From: CAYVHB01 sp964450865
GTDB taxonomy: Bacteria > Bacillota > Clostridia > Saccharofermentanales > UBA5734
Reading direction: 5' to 3'
DNA: 64,000 nucleotides
NCBI GenBank assembly: GCA_964450865.1
Contig: CAYVHB010000003.1
Coordinates: 62,001 to 126,000, forward strand
Position numbers and translations under genes: made by a program. Shown in pieces: positions 8,067 to 17,465 of this stretch. Position 1 is the stretch's first letter. Every line of letters starts with the position of its first letter. The notes beneath the pieces were generated by a model. It saw only the letters and a list, made by a program, of their open reading frames with translations. It was not told where the DNA came from and did not search any database.

Positions 8067-8100
8067 GAAAAAACTCCCCGGCCAGGGCAGCCAGGGAGTT
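8067..8100 (-). terminator. Intrinsic terminator after the TM-helix-repeat protein
   Basis: Read on the minus strand: AACTCCCTGGC, short loop, GGCCGGGGAGTT then a run of T. It lies 27 bases after the stop codon. Confidence 0.85.
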
Positions 8101-8126
8101 CTTCACAAACATCGAACAGAATGCTG

Positions 8127-9485
8127 TTATTTTGCCGGGGCAGGTGGTTCCTGATCCCGGGAGCCCGTCAGCTTGTCAACAGCCTGGTCGAGCTGTTCGA
8201 AGGCTTCATGGCCAACAATGGGCAGATCTTCACCGCCCGCCAGGTCGGTTGCCACATCAGGGGCTGGAGCCGGCGCCGGCGTGCTGCTTGCTTCATTCTG
8301 CAAAGACAGGACCCGGGCCTCCAGGCGATTCAGAACCCGGCTGGCGAATTCACGCCCACCCACACCAAACGAAATCGCAAAGGCAATCGCCAGGGCACCC
8401 AGGATCACAATAAATGCGGTGTTGACGATTGCCGGGGCAATACCCAGCTGATTCAGGGCCATAAATACGCCAACGGTCAGGATGGCAACCTTGGTGATCA
8501 GGGCCGGCGACTTGGCATTGGGCATCTTCTTCAAGATCAGGCTGGCCGCACCAAAAGCCAGGAACAGGGCGATACCCATGACCAGGACCGCGGCAATCGC
8601 CGCCGGCAGATACAGGAGAATCATCGTGCCAACCTGGCGCAGGACCAGCAGGTTGACAACATTGAAGGCCTCAACCAGGAATATGACAATAATAATGTAC
8701 TTGACTGCCTCGCCGATAGTCTTGGCCAGGGAGAATGCCGAGCCTTGAGGGAGCCAGCCCCTGGCCAGCTTGTCAGTGCCAATGCTCAGCAAAATCTGGG
8801 TCAGAAGTCGGGCAACCAGCCGGGCAATAAAGGCGCCAATCAGGACCAGGCCGATAGCCACAAAAATATTCGGCAGCAAATTGATAATCCGGTTCAGCAT
8901 GGAAATGGCCGGTCCGGAAATAGCCGTGATGTTCAGGACCTGAATCGCGGCGATAACCACCGGGATCAGGATAATCACATAAACCACATAGGAAAGCACG
9001 GATGACAGGGCGGTACTTTCTGTTGTGGGAATGCCCGCCTTTTCCTGGAAGCGATCAATATTCAATCGTTTCAGGACCGGCTTGACCAGTTGCCGGATCA
9101 GGCTGGCGATGAAAGTACCAACCATCAGGATGATAACCGCCGCCAGGATATTCGGCATGAAATTAAATAGCGTTGTCAGGAGATTGGTCAGGGGTGACGC
9201 AACATTCTGGATGCCCAGCAGGCTCATCACCCCGGGCATAAAGAGCAGGAAAACAATCAGGAAAACCAGTTTGCCAACAAAAACAATGAAACTGCCGGAC
9301 TGCTCATCGGCCAGGCCCAGCTTTTTGGTCCGCTGATCAATCTTCAGTTTCCTGAGCAGCTTCATGACCAGGCTCTTGGCAATTTTGGCCACAATATAGG
9401 CCAGAATCAGAATCAGAATGGCAGCAACGATCGGGGGAATTGCCGTGGTAATGGTCCTTAGCAGATCATTCCAGAAAGTTGACAT
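8127..9485 (-). CDS. TM-helix-repeat membrane protein, mechanosensitive-channel related
   Basis: A 452-residue membrane protein built from repeated units of two hydrophobic helices each (for example GVMSLLGIQNVASPLTNLL, a pattern that recurs), followed by a polar tail with a PAPAPAP linker. This is the conserved TM-helix repeat (CmpX-like) architecture related to small mechanosensitive channels. The C-terminal FAISFGVGGREFASRVLNR resembles the pore-end segment of that group. Start ATG 9485 (MSTFWNDLL) is preferred to an upstream start because AAAGGA lies 12 bases before it and the extension is polar. A role in membrane tension or envelope homeostasis is inference. Confidence 0.75.
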   Translation of the reverse strand: MSTFWNDLLRTITTAIPPIVAAILILILAYIVAKIAKSLVMKLLRKLKIDQRTKKLGLADEQSGSFIVFVGKLVFLIVFLLFMPGVMSLLGIQNVASPLTNLLTTLFNFMPNILAAVIILMVGTFIASLIRQLVKPVLKRLNIDRFQEKAGIPTTESTALSSVLSYVVYVIILIPVVIAAIQVLNITAISGPAISMLNRIINLLPNIFVAIGLVLIGAFIARLVARLLTQILLSIGTDKLARGWLPQGSAFSLAKTIGEAVKYIIIVIFLVEAFNVVNLLVLRQVGTMILLYLPAAIAAVLVMGIALFLAFGAASLILKKMPNAKSPALITKVAILTVGVFMALNQLGIAPAIVNTAFIVILGALAIAFAISFGVGGREFASRVLNRLEARVLSLQNEASSTPAPAPAPDVATDLAGGEDLPIVGHEAFEQLDQAVDKLTGSRDQEPPAPAK

Positions 9486-9768
9486 GTTCAACACCGTTCC
9501 TTTCCCGTGCAGTGCAAAGACTGATTGCCGATAAAACTGGTTCAGGGCAATTCCGGGGCACATCCGGGAGTTGATTGATGTTGATTATGCTGGTCTGACA
9601 CGATAAGCCGGGGACGTTATCACCTGGATCGCCCTGATACGGGGGGTATGGATTATATTTCCATATTATTCCTGTTTTTTTACAAAACCATAAATATTAA
9701 TGAACGATTTGTTATTATGACATAAATTATTTATATCCTGTAGCATAATGGCGAGTATTGAAAAACAA

Positions 9769-10332
9769 CTAGAAAGTGCGACGGATCAGGTGGTATAGAT
9801 TCAGGCCGGGACAGAAGCCCACGGCCGACACAGTCTTGAAAACCGCAAAAAAGCCAGTAAAATACCAGCCTGCCGGCGGCTTGCCAAAATAAAGGGTCAC
9901 CAGGCAGCCGATACAGACCAGGGATCCCAGGGCATGGGCAAAGCGCAAGCCATTGACTTCAACTTGAACGGGGTGTGAGGGCCAGATCCGGTCCAGGGTC
10001 TGGCGATAAATCACAACCAGCGGATCGCGACTGATCGATAAAAGCACCGAGGCCAGGAGCAGCAGCAGGACGGCAAACAGAATCTCGCGACGCTGCAGGA
10101 TCAGGCTCAGCCAGATCAAGGCCGCAACCGGATATCGGCTGAAGGCATAACTGCCGGCTGTGATCGTGGCCATCTTTTCTGGTTTTGCCGTTGTTCCGGG
10201 CTGGCCGGTAGGACTTCGATCGGACACATGGCTGTCTGGGGGCGGGTCCTGACCGCCCGGCCAATCAGGCCTGACCGCGCGCGGTGCTTGCTTCTGGTTG
10301 TGGGGTGAAGGGGACGATTGCCCGGTCGCCAT
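9769..10332 (-). CDS. DUF4395-type membrane protein
   Basis: A 187-residue protein with a Pro/Ser-rich polar N-terminal region of about 50 residues and four hydrophobic segments. The order RFAHALGSLVCIGCLVTLYF then FGKPPAGWYFTGFFAVFKTVSAVGFCPG matches DUF4395, a small membrane domain sometimes linked to thiol-redox proteins. The conserved Cys near the C-terminus (GFCPG) is present. Start ATG 10332 follows GGGAGGTGCATT. Function unknown. The 283 bases that follow (9486-9768) are AT-rich and hold no gene that I can support. Confidence 0.65.
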   Translation of the reverse strand: MATGQSSPSPHNQKQAPRAVRPDWPGGQDPPPDSHVSDRSPTGQPGTTAKPEKMATITAGSYAFSRYPVAALIWLSLILQRREILFAVLLLLLASVLLSISRDPLVVIYRQTLDRIWPSHPVQVEVNGLRFAHALGSLVCIGCLVTLYFGKPPAGWYFTGFFAVFKTVSAVGFCPGLNLYHLIRRTF

Positions 10333-10495
10333 GATAATGCACCTCCCGTTTCCTAGGATGATATCAGGCTCTGATTGAATTATAACATGAATCTGGTGTA
10401 TGCTGAGATTTCTGTAGACGCGCAATGGTTACCCGTTTCGCACAATGGATCCAATTTGAAGTAACCGGTCACGTTTCCGGATGATTGGCGGCTTT

Positions 10496-10507
10496 GAGCA
10501 CGTGCTC
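10496..10507. promoter_or_regulatory. Operator-like palindrome O1 (GAGCACGTGCTC)
   Basis: Perfect 12-base palindrome followed by GTAA, as at O3. It lies 205 bases before the LacI gene start and 174 bases (centre to centre) from O2. LacI-family repressors bind palindromes with a central CG; the repeats around this regulator gene support the call. Confidence 0.7.
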
Positions 10508-10629
10508 GTAAACAATCAATCTGCTTTTTTCGCAGTCTCCGGACCGCCTTATTGCGCACCTGTCGTTGTGAATATGCATAGCATAAACCGAATAATATTT
10601 GTTATATTGTCGAATATGACAAAAGTATA

Positions 10630-10658
10630 TTGACAGAATACGCACACCAATTTAAGAT
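10630..10658 (+). promoter_or_regulatory. Predicted promoter of the LacI-family gene
   Basis: Perfect -35 TTGACA, a 17-base spacer and TAAGAT. Operator-like site O2 begins 11 bases after the -10 box, a position where a bound repressor would block initiation; this suggests autoregulation. Confidence 0.65.
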
Positions 10659-10668
10659 GGTGACATAA

Positions 10669-10682
10669 CGAGCACGTGATCG
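10669..10682. promoter_or_regulatory. Operator-like palindrome O2 (CGAGCACGTGATCG)
   Basis: Same palindrome as O1 with one changed base in the right arm, placed around the expected transcription start and 19 bases before the LacI-family start codon. Confidence 0.65.
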
Positions 10683-10700
10683 CAGAAAGAAGGAACCCTG

Positions 10701-11729
10701 ATGCGCGCAACACTGAAACAAATCGCCGAAATGTCTGGTGTTCACCGCTCAACCGTTGACAAGGTCCTGCATGGACGTGAGGGTGTCAGTGACGAGGTCC
10801 GCGACCGGGTTCAAAAGATCATCGATGAGCTGGGGTATCAGCCCAATGTCATTGGCAAGGCGCTGGCCCAGCAGAAAAACCCCAAAGTAATTGCCGTTCT
10901 CTTACTCCGGGTGGATGCCATCAATGAAATCAGGACCGGCATCGAAGCAGCTTACGCTGATTTCAGGAACTTCGGTTTGCGTATTGATTATTACGTGAGT
11001 CGTGAAAATGATCATACTGAGCAGCTGAACACGCTCAATTTGATACAGTCGAAAAAAATCGACGGTTTATTGATCTCACCGATTCGTCATCCCGATATTA
11101 TCAAGGCAATTGACGCACTGGCTGACAAGGGCGTGCCCGTTGTCACAATTAACACAGATGTCCCGGAAAGCAAGCGGGTCTGCTTTGTCGGTCAGGATGC
11201 TGTCCAGGCCGGACGCGTTGCCGGCAACCTGATGGGTGAAATCCTCGGCGGCCGCGGCAAGGTCGCAATCGTAACCGGGTCCGCCCACATTTTTTGCACG
11301 GTCGAGCGATATCAGGGCTTTACTGCCTTGATCCACGAGCGCTATCCACAAATCGAAATCGTCGATATTCTCGAGACGCATGAAGAAGCCCTGACTGCCT
11401 TTCAGAAAACAGTCAATCTCGTCAACACCGTTGATGACCTGGCTGGCATTTATGTCACATGTGGCAACGTCCGCGAGGTTGGCCGCGCGGTCCGGATGCT
11501 GAACAAAGCCAGCAAGATCAAGATCATCAGTTTTGATCTGTACCCCGAGGTTGTCAAACTGGTCGAGGAAAATATCGTTGACTTCACGATTGGCCAAAAT
11601 CTGGAAGCCCAGGGATTTCGCAGCCTGAAAGTGCTTTTTGACCTGATCTTTTTCAACAAGGCACCCGCCACCAGTTTTATCCGGACCGCGATTGACATTC
11701 GGCTCAGGGAAAATGTCCACATCAATTGA
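10701..11729 (+). CDS. LacI-family transcriptional regulator
   Basis: A 342-residue DNA-binding repressor. The N-terminal helix-turn-helix and hinge are clear (TLKQIAEMSGVHRSTVDKVL, then YQPNVIGKALAQQ). The remainder is a periplasmic-binding-protein-like effector domain (about 60-340) with segments such as KKIDGLLISPIRH and VTINTDVPES. The hinge has Ala-Leu-Ala (KALAQ), which in this family contacts the central CG step. AAGGAACC precedes ATG 10701. The ligand is probably the sugar or inositol transported by the downstream ABC system. Four palindromes flank this gene and the operon start, supporting local control. Confidence 0.92.
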   Translation: MRATLKQIAEMSGVHRSTVDKVLHGREGVSDEVRDRVQKIIDELGYQPNVIGKALAQQKNPKVIAVLLLRVDAINEIRTGIEAAYADFRNFGLRIDYYVSRENDHTEQLNTLNLIQSKKIDGLLISPIRHPDIIKAIDALADKGVPVVTINTDVPESKRVCFVGQDAVQAGRVAGNLMGEILGGRGKVAIVTGSAHIFCTVERYQGFTALIHERYPQIEIVDILETHEEALTAFQKTVNLVNTVDDLAGIYVTCGNVREVGRAVRMLNKASKIKIISFDLYPEVVKLVEENIVDFTIGQNLEAQGFRSLKVLFDLIFFNKAPATSFIRTAIDIRLRENVHIN

Positions 11730-11875
11730 GTCTCATCCATGACCTGGCTTCAGGCAATCTGCTCCACAGACGTGATTTCGTGACAAGATGATGCCACCAG
11801 AAAAATCTTTCGCAAAGCCGATTATGAAGCTGCGCATTCAAACATTTCCAGCCAATCATTTATTTTTGCCTTTAG

Positions 11876-11889
11876 CGAGCACGTGCTCG
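11876..11889. promoter_or_regulatory. Operator-like palindrome O3 (CGAGCACGTGCTCG)
   Basis: Perfect 14-base palindrome. Its left flank (ATTTATTTTTGCCTTTAG) closely matches that of O4, so about 35 bases were copied or conserved together. It lies about 60 bases upstream of the predicted ABC-operon promoter. Confidence 0.75.
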
Positions 11890-11936
11890 TAACATCGAAT
11901 AACACAGACCGGCTGTCCGCCAGATCTCAGGCCAAA

Positions 11937-11965
11937 TTGTCCAAAGCAAGCACCGAGGCTAGACT
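11937..11965 (+). promoter_or_regulatory. Possible promoter of the sugar/inositol ABC operon
   Basis: TTGTCC, 17 bases, TAGACT, lying between O3 and O4. The match to consensus is moderate; the position between two operator-like sites is the main support. Confidence 0.4.
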
Positions 11966-12017
11966 GTTGCCAGAATCATCTGACCGTAAATGGCTCCAAT
12001 TTATTTTTTACCCTTAG

Positions 12018-12030
12018 CGAGCACGTGCTC
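12018..12030. promoter_or_regulatory. Operator-like palindrome O4 (CGAGCACGTGCTC)
   Basis: Same core palindrome, preceded by AATTTATTTTTTACCCTTAG as at O3 and centred about 142 bases from it. It lies downstream of the predicted start of transcription and 107 bases before the ATPase gene, a typical roadblock or looping position. Confidence 0.75.
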
Positions 12031-12136
12031 TTAATCGAAAACCGCTCATAGAAACTAAGCAAGCAAAATGCACGCCGCAACGTTATGGGCCGCCGCAGTC
12101 AACTTTTAAAGAACGAAGTAATGGAGGCAAGCGAGT

Positions 12137-13654
12137 ATGGATCAAATATCGAGTCAGTACGTGCTGGAAATGCGCGAAATTACCAAATCATTTCCTGGCG
12201 TGCTGGCCCTGGACCGGGTCAACCTGAAAGTTCGCCAGGACACTGTCCATGTCCTGTGCGGCGAGAATGGGGCCGGCAAGTCGACTTTGATGAAAGTCCT
12301 GAGCGGCGAACATATTGTTGACTCGGGCGAAATTTACTTTAAAGGCGTCAAACTGGAGAATCAGAATACCAAGGCGGCCCTGAACATGGGCATTGCCATG
12401 ATTCACCAGGAACTCAGCCCGGTTCTGGACATGACCATCGCCGAAAATATTTTCCTGGGCCGCGAGCCGGTGGCCGGCCAGGGTCCGCTGGGAATGTTCG
12501 TCGATTTCAAGTCAATCTACGCACAAACCCAGGAATTGCTGACCAAGCTTGGCCTGAAGTACGATCCGCGCATGAAAATGCGCGAACTCAGCATCGCTGC
12601 CCAGCAGTTGATTGAAATCACCAAGGCTATTTCCCGCAAGGCTTCCCTGATCATCATGGATGAACCGACCTCGGCCATCACCGACAAGGAAGTTGACATG
12701 CTTTTTGCCCAGATCCAGGACCTGAAGGCCAACGGAGTTGCGATCATCTATATCACCCATAAAATGAATGAGATTTTCCAGATCGCAGACGATATCACGA
12801 TCATCCGCGATGGCCAGTATGTTGACTCGGGCCCGGCCAGCAACTTCAACGAGAATAAGCTGATCAGCAAGATGGTCGGCCGCGAGATTTCCAATATATT
12901 CCCCAAGCTGGACGCCGCGATTGGTGATGTCGCCATCGAAGTCCGCAACCTGACCCGCAAGGGTGTTTTCGAAAATATCAGCTTCAAGGTCCGCAAGGGA
13001 GAAATCGTCGGCCTGGCCGGACTGGTCGGCGCTGGCCGGACTGAGGTAGCGCGCGTCATCTTTGGCCTCGATTCAGCCGATAGCGGCGAAATCCTGGTCA
13101 ATGGCCAGCCGGTTAAAATCCGCAATTCAACCGATGCCATCAGACATGGCATTGCCATGGTCTCCGAGGACCGCAAGAACGAAGGCCTGATCCTGGTTCG
13201 TTCCTGCCTTGAGAATATCTCCCTGTCCAATCTGAAATTGTTTGCGCCGGGTATCCTGCTCAATTTGAAGAAGGAACGCCAGCTGGCCGAAAAGATGAAA
13301 GAAAAATTGCGGGTCAAGGTTCACAATCTGCAAGTCAGGGTCAGCACCCTCAGCGGTGGCAACCAGCAGAAGATCGTTATCGCCAAGTGGCTGCTTGGTG
13401 AACCCAGGGTCCTGATTCTCGATGAACCAACGCGCGGCATTGATGTCGGCTCGAAGTCCGAGATCCACCGCCTGATGTCCGAACTGGCCCAGCAAGGCCT
13501 GGCCATCATCATGATCTCATCAGAACTGCCAGAAATTCTGGGTATGAGCGACCGGGTCCTGGTCATGCACGAGGGCGTCGCCACCGGAGAAATTGAACGT
13601 CAAGCAGCTTCACAGGAGTCAATTATGACCTTAGCGACAGGGGGAAAATTATGA
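12137..13654 (+). CDS. Sugar/inositol ABC transporter, duplicated ATPase subunit (RbsA/MglA type)
   Basis: A 505-residue cytoplasmic energiser with two ABC domains. Domain 1: Walker A GENGAGKST (about residue 40), Walker B LIIMDEPTS. Domain 2: degenerate Walker A GLVGAGRTE, signature LSGGNQQK, Walker B VLILDEPTRGID. The degenerate second Walker A is normal for RbsA/MglA/AraG proteins. GGAGG lies ten bases before ATG 12137. The permease gene overlaps its end by four bases (ATGA), and a binding-protein gene follows. The neighbouring iolG suggests inositol or a related polyol as cargo. Confidence 0.93.
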   Translation: MDQISSQYVLEMREITKSFPGVLALDRVNLKVRQDTVHVLCGENGAGKSTLMKVLSGEHIVDSGEIYFKGVKLENQNTKAALNMGIAMIHQELSPVLDMTIAENIFLGREPVAGQGPLGMFVDFKSIYAQTQELLTKLGLKYDPRMKMRELSIAAQQLIEITKAISRKASLIIMDEPTSAITDKEVDMLFAQIQDLKANGVAIIYITHKMNEIFQIADDITIIRDGQYVDSGPASNFNENKLISKMVGREISNIFPKLDAAIGDVAIEVRNLTRKGVFENISFKVRKGEIVGLAGLVGAGRTEVARVIFGLDSADSGEILVNGQPVKIRNSTDAIRHGIAMVSEDRKNEGLILVRSCLENISLSNLKLFAPGILLNLKKERQLAEKMKEKLRVKVHNLQVRVSTLSGGNQQKIVIAKWLLGEPRVLILDEPTRGIDVGSKSEIHRLMSELAQQGLAIIMISSELPEILGMSDRVLVMHEGVATGEIERQAASQESIMTLATGGKL

Positions 13655-14664
13655 GCACAAGTCCAGTCCAGACCACAACACCGCCCAAACAGAATTTCCT
13701 GATCCAGCTAAAAGAGATGGGCTTCGCCGGCATTTACAGTAAATATGGCACGACCCTGATCTTTATCGGCATTCTGCTGATGGCTACACTCTCCAGCAGC
13801 GTATTCCTGACCCAGAGCAACCTCACCAATGTCCTGCGCCAGGTCGTCGTCGTCGGTCTCCTGGGCTGTGGTGTCACTTTCATCATCATTCTTGGCCACA
13901 TTGACGTGTCACTGGGTTCTGTCGTGGCCCTGACCGGTACAATCGCTGCCAGTGTCATGAAAATGACGCAGAATATTTTCCTGGCAGTCCTGGCCGGAAT
14001 CCTGGTTGGAATCCTGGTTGGCGCAATCAACGGCTTTGTCATTACCTTCTTCAATATCCCGGCTTTTATCATGACTCTGGCAACAACAACCGTAGCCCGC
14101 GGCGCAGTCCTGATCTATACGGGCGGCACACCGGTTTCCAATCTGGGCAATTTCAAGATCATCGGCCAGGGTGACCTGGGCCCGATCCCGATCTCGGTTA
14201 TTATCCTGACGATCGTGATTGTCATTTCCTGGATCCTGCTCAACCGCACGAAATTTGGCCGATATGTCTTCGCTGTGGGCGGCAATGTCAAAGCAGCAAC
14301 CGCATCCGGCATTAATTCGAACTCGATTGTCCGCAAGGCCTTTATCTACAATGGCATGCTCAGTGGTGTAGCCGGTATCGTCCTGATGTCGCGTATCAAT
14401 TCTGGCCAGCCAGCCGCCGGCGTCGGCTACGAATTCGACGCGATCACGGGTGTTGTCGTTGGTGGTACCAGCCTGATGGGTGGTACCGGCACGATCATCG
14501 GCACGATCATCGGCTGCCTGATCGTCGGTGTTATCAACAACATGCTGAATCTGCTCAACGTCAGTTCGTACTGGCAGCAGGTCGTCAAGGGCCTGATCAT
14601 CCTGATTGCCGTCATCCTGGACGTCATGACCAAAACCGCCCGGGTCTCCCGCAAGAAAGCCTGA
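13651..14664 (+). CDS. Sugar/inositol ABC transporter permease (RbsC type)
   Basis: A 337-residue membrane protein with eight to ten hydrophobic segments and family landmarks such as GCGVTFIIILGHIDVSLGS, TTTVARGAVLIYTGG and YEFDAITGVVVGGTSLMGG. It forms the transmembrane channel with the preceding ATPase. The start codon overlaps the ATPase stop by four bases, so translation is coupled. The polar N-terminal 30 residues are ordinary for the family. Confidence 0.93.
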   Translation: MSTSPVQTTTPPKQNFLIQLKEMGFAGIYSKYGTTLIFIGILLMATLSSSVFLTQSNLTNVLRQVVVVGLLGCGVTFIIILGHIDVSLGSVVALTGTIAASVMKMTQNIFLAVLAGILVGILVGAINGFVITFFNIPAFIMTLATTTVARGAVLIYTGGTPVSNLGNFKIIGQGDLGPIPISVIILTIVIVISWILLNRTKFGRYVFAVGGNVKAATASGINSNSIVRKAFIYNGMLSGVAGIVLMSRINSGQPAAGVGYEFDAITGVVVGGTSLMGGTGTIIGTIIGCLIVGVINNMLNLLNVSSYWQQVVKGLIILIAVILDVMTKTARVSRKKA

Positions 14665-14881
14665 CCTGTCAGGCATATTGTTAGCAGAAAGGAGTGTTGC
14701 CGGCCAGCTATCAATCTGGGCCATTACCCACCACTCGATCAGAAAGCAATTCGGAAACGACCAATCGACGCGACAAAGCACACGATGCCAGTTACAGCGT
14801 CATGATCCTGATCAATGATTTCCCATCCAACCGGTTCCCGATAACCCATTTTATGTCGATCCAAATTTGAGGAGGATGAAC

Positions 14882-15880
14882 ATGAAAAAACTACTGAGTC
14901 TCGTTACTATCCTGGTCCTGTTGACAATGGTCATCGCTGGCTGCACACCGGCTGCGACCACCACCACTGCCACCGCTTCTGGCGCCACCACAACGACCAC
15001 TACAGCTGCCGCCGGCGGGAAATTCGTTGTTGGCTATACCAACCTGGCTGATACCGACGTTTTCACGATGAGCCGCAAAAATGCTTTCATCGAAGCCGTC
15101 AAGGCTGATCCGAACATCGAAATCAAGTTTGCAGATGCCATGGGTGATATCCAGAAGCAGCTCGACCAGATCAATACGTTCATCGCCCAGAAGGTCAATG
15201 CCATCATTATTGTTCCGGTTGACTACGATGGCATCGTGCCTGGTGTCGAAGCAGCCAACAAGGCCGGCATTCCGGTTATCGCGCTGGGCATTCAGTCCAA
15301 CGGCGGCAAATACACCTACGTTGGTTCCAAGAACTACGACGCCGGCTATATGCAGGGTGAATTCATGGCCAAGAACCTGCCCCAGAACGCCAAGGTCCTC
15401 TATCTGGAAGGTGAACCCGGCCTGTATCATTCAACCGAGCGCAAGCAAGGATTTGCCGATGGTCTGAAGTCCCGTTCTGATGTCACCATCCTGGCCAGCG
15501 TAACTGGAAACTATGACAAAGCAAAAGGTATGACGGTCATGCAGGACTGGATCCAGAAATACCCCAAGGCCGACGATTTCCAGGCTGTCGTTGCTGCTAA
15601 TGACCAGATGGCCCTCGGCGCCATGGAAGCACTGAAAACAGCCAATCGTCTCAAAGGCGTCATGATTTCCGGTATCGATGGTGTCAAAGATGCGCTGACT
15701 GCGATCAAAGCCGGCGAAATGTCCCAGTCCATCTTCCAGAATGCTGTCGGCCAGGCCGATGGTGGCTTCCAGGTCATCCAGATGCTCAAGAAGGGCCAGG
15801 ATCCGGGCGAGCTGTTCAATGTGCCGTTCGAATCCATCGACAAAACCAACGTTGACAAATACATCGCGCTCGTAAAGTAA
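14882..15880 (+). CDS. Sugar/inositol ABC transporter substrate-binding lipoprotein
   Basis: A 332-residue RbsB-type binding protein. Start ATG 14882 (MKKLLSLVTIL) is preferred to an upstream TTG because GAGGAGG lies just before it. The signal peptide ends in lipobox VIAGC, followed by a Thr/Ala-rich linker and a two-lobed type-1 binding fold (KFVVGYTNLADTD, IIIVPVDYDGI, DQMALGAMEAL, GIDGV). The acceptor Cys tethers it to the membrane. It lies 217 bases after the permease gene. Next to iolG, so the ligand is probably myo-inositol or similar; that is inference. Confidence 0.92.
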   Translation: MKKLLSLVTILVLLTMVIAGCTPAATTTTATASGATTTTTTAAAGGKFVVGYTNLADTDVFTMSRKNAFIEAVKADPNIEIKFADAMGDIQKQLDQINTFIAQKVNAIIIVPVDYDGIVPGVEAANKAGIPVIALGIQSNGGKYTYVGSKNYDAGYMQGEFMAKNLPQNAKVLYLEGEPGLYHSTERKQGFADGLKSRSDVTILASVTGNYDKAKGMTVMQDWIQKYPKADDFQAVVAANDQMALGAMEALKTANRLKGVMISGIDGVKDALTAIKAGEMSQSIFQNAVGQADGGFQVIQMLKKGQDPGELFNVPFESIDKTNVDKYIALVK

Positions 15881-15983
15881 TCCAGCCTCCGCAATAACAC
15901 AATCCCGCTTTCATGATCATTGCCAAACTCCGTTTCCATTGATGCGCTGGTTTAGCATCTGGGCATCAGCATCCAGCCGGTAC

Positions 15984-16019
15984 CCCTGGGAAGGGTTGTC
16001 ATCACAACCCTTCCCAGGG
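15984..16019 (+). terminator. Perfect 16-bp stem hairpin after the binding-protein gene
   Basis: CCCTGGGAAGGGTTGT, loop CATC, ACAACCCTTCCCAGGG. No T run follows, so it may be a weak terminator or, as often seen after abundant binding-protein messages, an RNA-stabilising structure that lowers downstream expression. The rest of the gap 15881-16268 holds no gene. Confidence 0.75.
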
Positions 16020-16268
16020 ACCGGATGCTGGCCAGCTTTGATCTTGAGACTGGACCAGCCAGGATGGACCCGGCTGATGGTTCAATCAAGGCCTGAATAT
16101 TCACGTCAGATACTCGATCCAGGCTTTTATTGAATCAGCAACCAGTATCCCGGTAAAACCTTAACTCGTTCCTGTTACTGGTGAGCCGGGCCAGGCACGT
16201 AACAAGGATGCCATGTTTTTTGCCATTTTTGTCTGACTGATATCATTTATCAAAGGAGGCTTTTCATT

Positions 16269-17276
16269 GTGGAATTAAAAATTGGTCTGGTAGGAACCGG
16301 CGCAATTGGCCGGACGCACATGGATCGAATCAACAACACCCTGCAGGGAGCCCGGGTCATCGCTTGCTCGGATGTCAATGTCGCGTTTGGCCAATCAGTA
16401 GCCGCCAGATATGGCTGCACATTCTGGGCAGACGGCGAGGCGATGATTGCTGACGACAGCATTGATGCGGTTGTCGTGACAACCCTTGATCCTTTCCACG
16501 AACAGTATGTCATGGCCGCCATCAAAGCCGGCAAATTTGTATTTGTCGAGAAGCCGCTGGCGCCGGAAGCCGAGGCCTGCAAACGTATTGTTGACGCGGA
16601 GATCGCCGGTGGCAAAATGCTGGTCCAGGTCGGGTTCATGCGGCGTTATGATCCCGGCTATCGCCAGCTGAGGAAGCTGATTGCCGAAAAGACTTACGGC
16701 GAACCACTGATGCTGCACTGTGTTCATCGTAATGCCTCGGTTGATGACGGATTTACGACACCCATGTCAGTCGAGAATTCGATGATTCATGAGATCGACG
16801 TGCTGCGCTGGCTGCTCGGTGAAGATTATGCAACAGCCGAGGTCGCCTTTTCCAGAAAGACCCGCCATGCCAGTGCGCATTTACAAGATCCGCAAGTGAT
16901 GATCCTGACTACAAAGTCCGGTGTACGCATCGATGTCGAATCTTTTGTCAATTGCCGATATGGCTATGACATCAAGTGCGAAGTGGTCTGTGAAGAGGGC
17001 ACGCTTAATCTGCCGGAACCGGCCAATGCCATGATCCGGACCAAAGCCGCCCGCATGACGCCCATCTGTTCGGACTGGTCCGAGCGTTTTGTTGAAGCCT
17101 ACAATGTCGAATTCCAGGAATGGATCAACGGCTGCAAAGCTGGCCGGGTCGATGGCCCGACCGCCTGGGACGGCTATGTTGGCCAGGCTACGGCCAAAGC
17201 GGCATCCAGGGCGCGGGACAGCCAGGCTAAGGTGACAATCGACATCGAAGCTTGCCCGTCGTTCTACAAGCGCTGA
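16269..17276 (+). CDS. iolG: Inositol 2-dehydrogenase
   Basis: A 335-residue Gfo/Idh/MocA oxidoreductase that oxidises myo-inositol to scyllo-inosose with NAD+. The N-terminal Rossmann motif GLVGTGAIGRTH, the catalytic EKPLA (about residue 97), VQVGFMRRYDPGY, MIHEIDVLRWLL (His/Asp pair), VNCRYGYDIKCE and GPTAWDGY all match IolG proteins closely, from residue 1 to the C-terminus. The start is GTG 16269 with AAAGGAGG nine bases upstream. It follows the ABC transporter genes and precedes a TIM-barrel isomerase gene, giving a compact inositol-use cluster. An altered polyol specificity cannot be excluded. Confidence 0.88.
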   Translation: MELKIGLVGTGAIGRTHMDRINNTLQGARVIACSDVNVAFGQSVAARYGCTFWADGEAMIADDSIDAVVVTTLDPFHEQYVMAAIKAGKFVFVEKPLAPEAEACKRIVDAEIAGGKMLVQVGFMRRYDPGYRQLRKLIAEKTYGEPLMLHCVHRNASVDDGFTTPMSVENSMIHEIDVLRWLLGEDYATAEVAFSRKTRHASAHLQDPQVMILTTKSGVRIDVESFVNCRYGYDIKCEVVCEEGTLNLPEPANAMIRTKAARMTPICSDWSERFVEAYNVEFQEWINGCKAGRVDGPTAWDGYVGQATAKAASRARDSQAKVTIDIEACPSFYKR

Positions 17277-17465
17277 CCGGCTTCTTCTGCCAGCACAGCA
17301 AGCGACCCCTGCCAGCGCGGCCCGGCAGATTACAAACATTGACTCGTGTCTTGCACAAGGCTCCAGCCCATTCATAGCCCGGCATACACATTCATCCCAG
17401 GCCATCCGTTCGAATCGAAGCTGGACCGGATTGAGGCCAGGATCATGTCAGGAGGAAAAATATTG

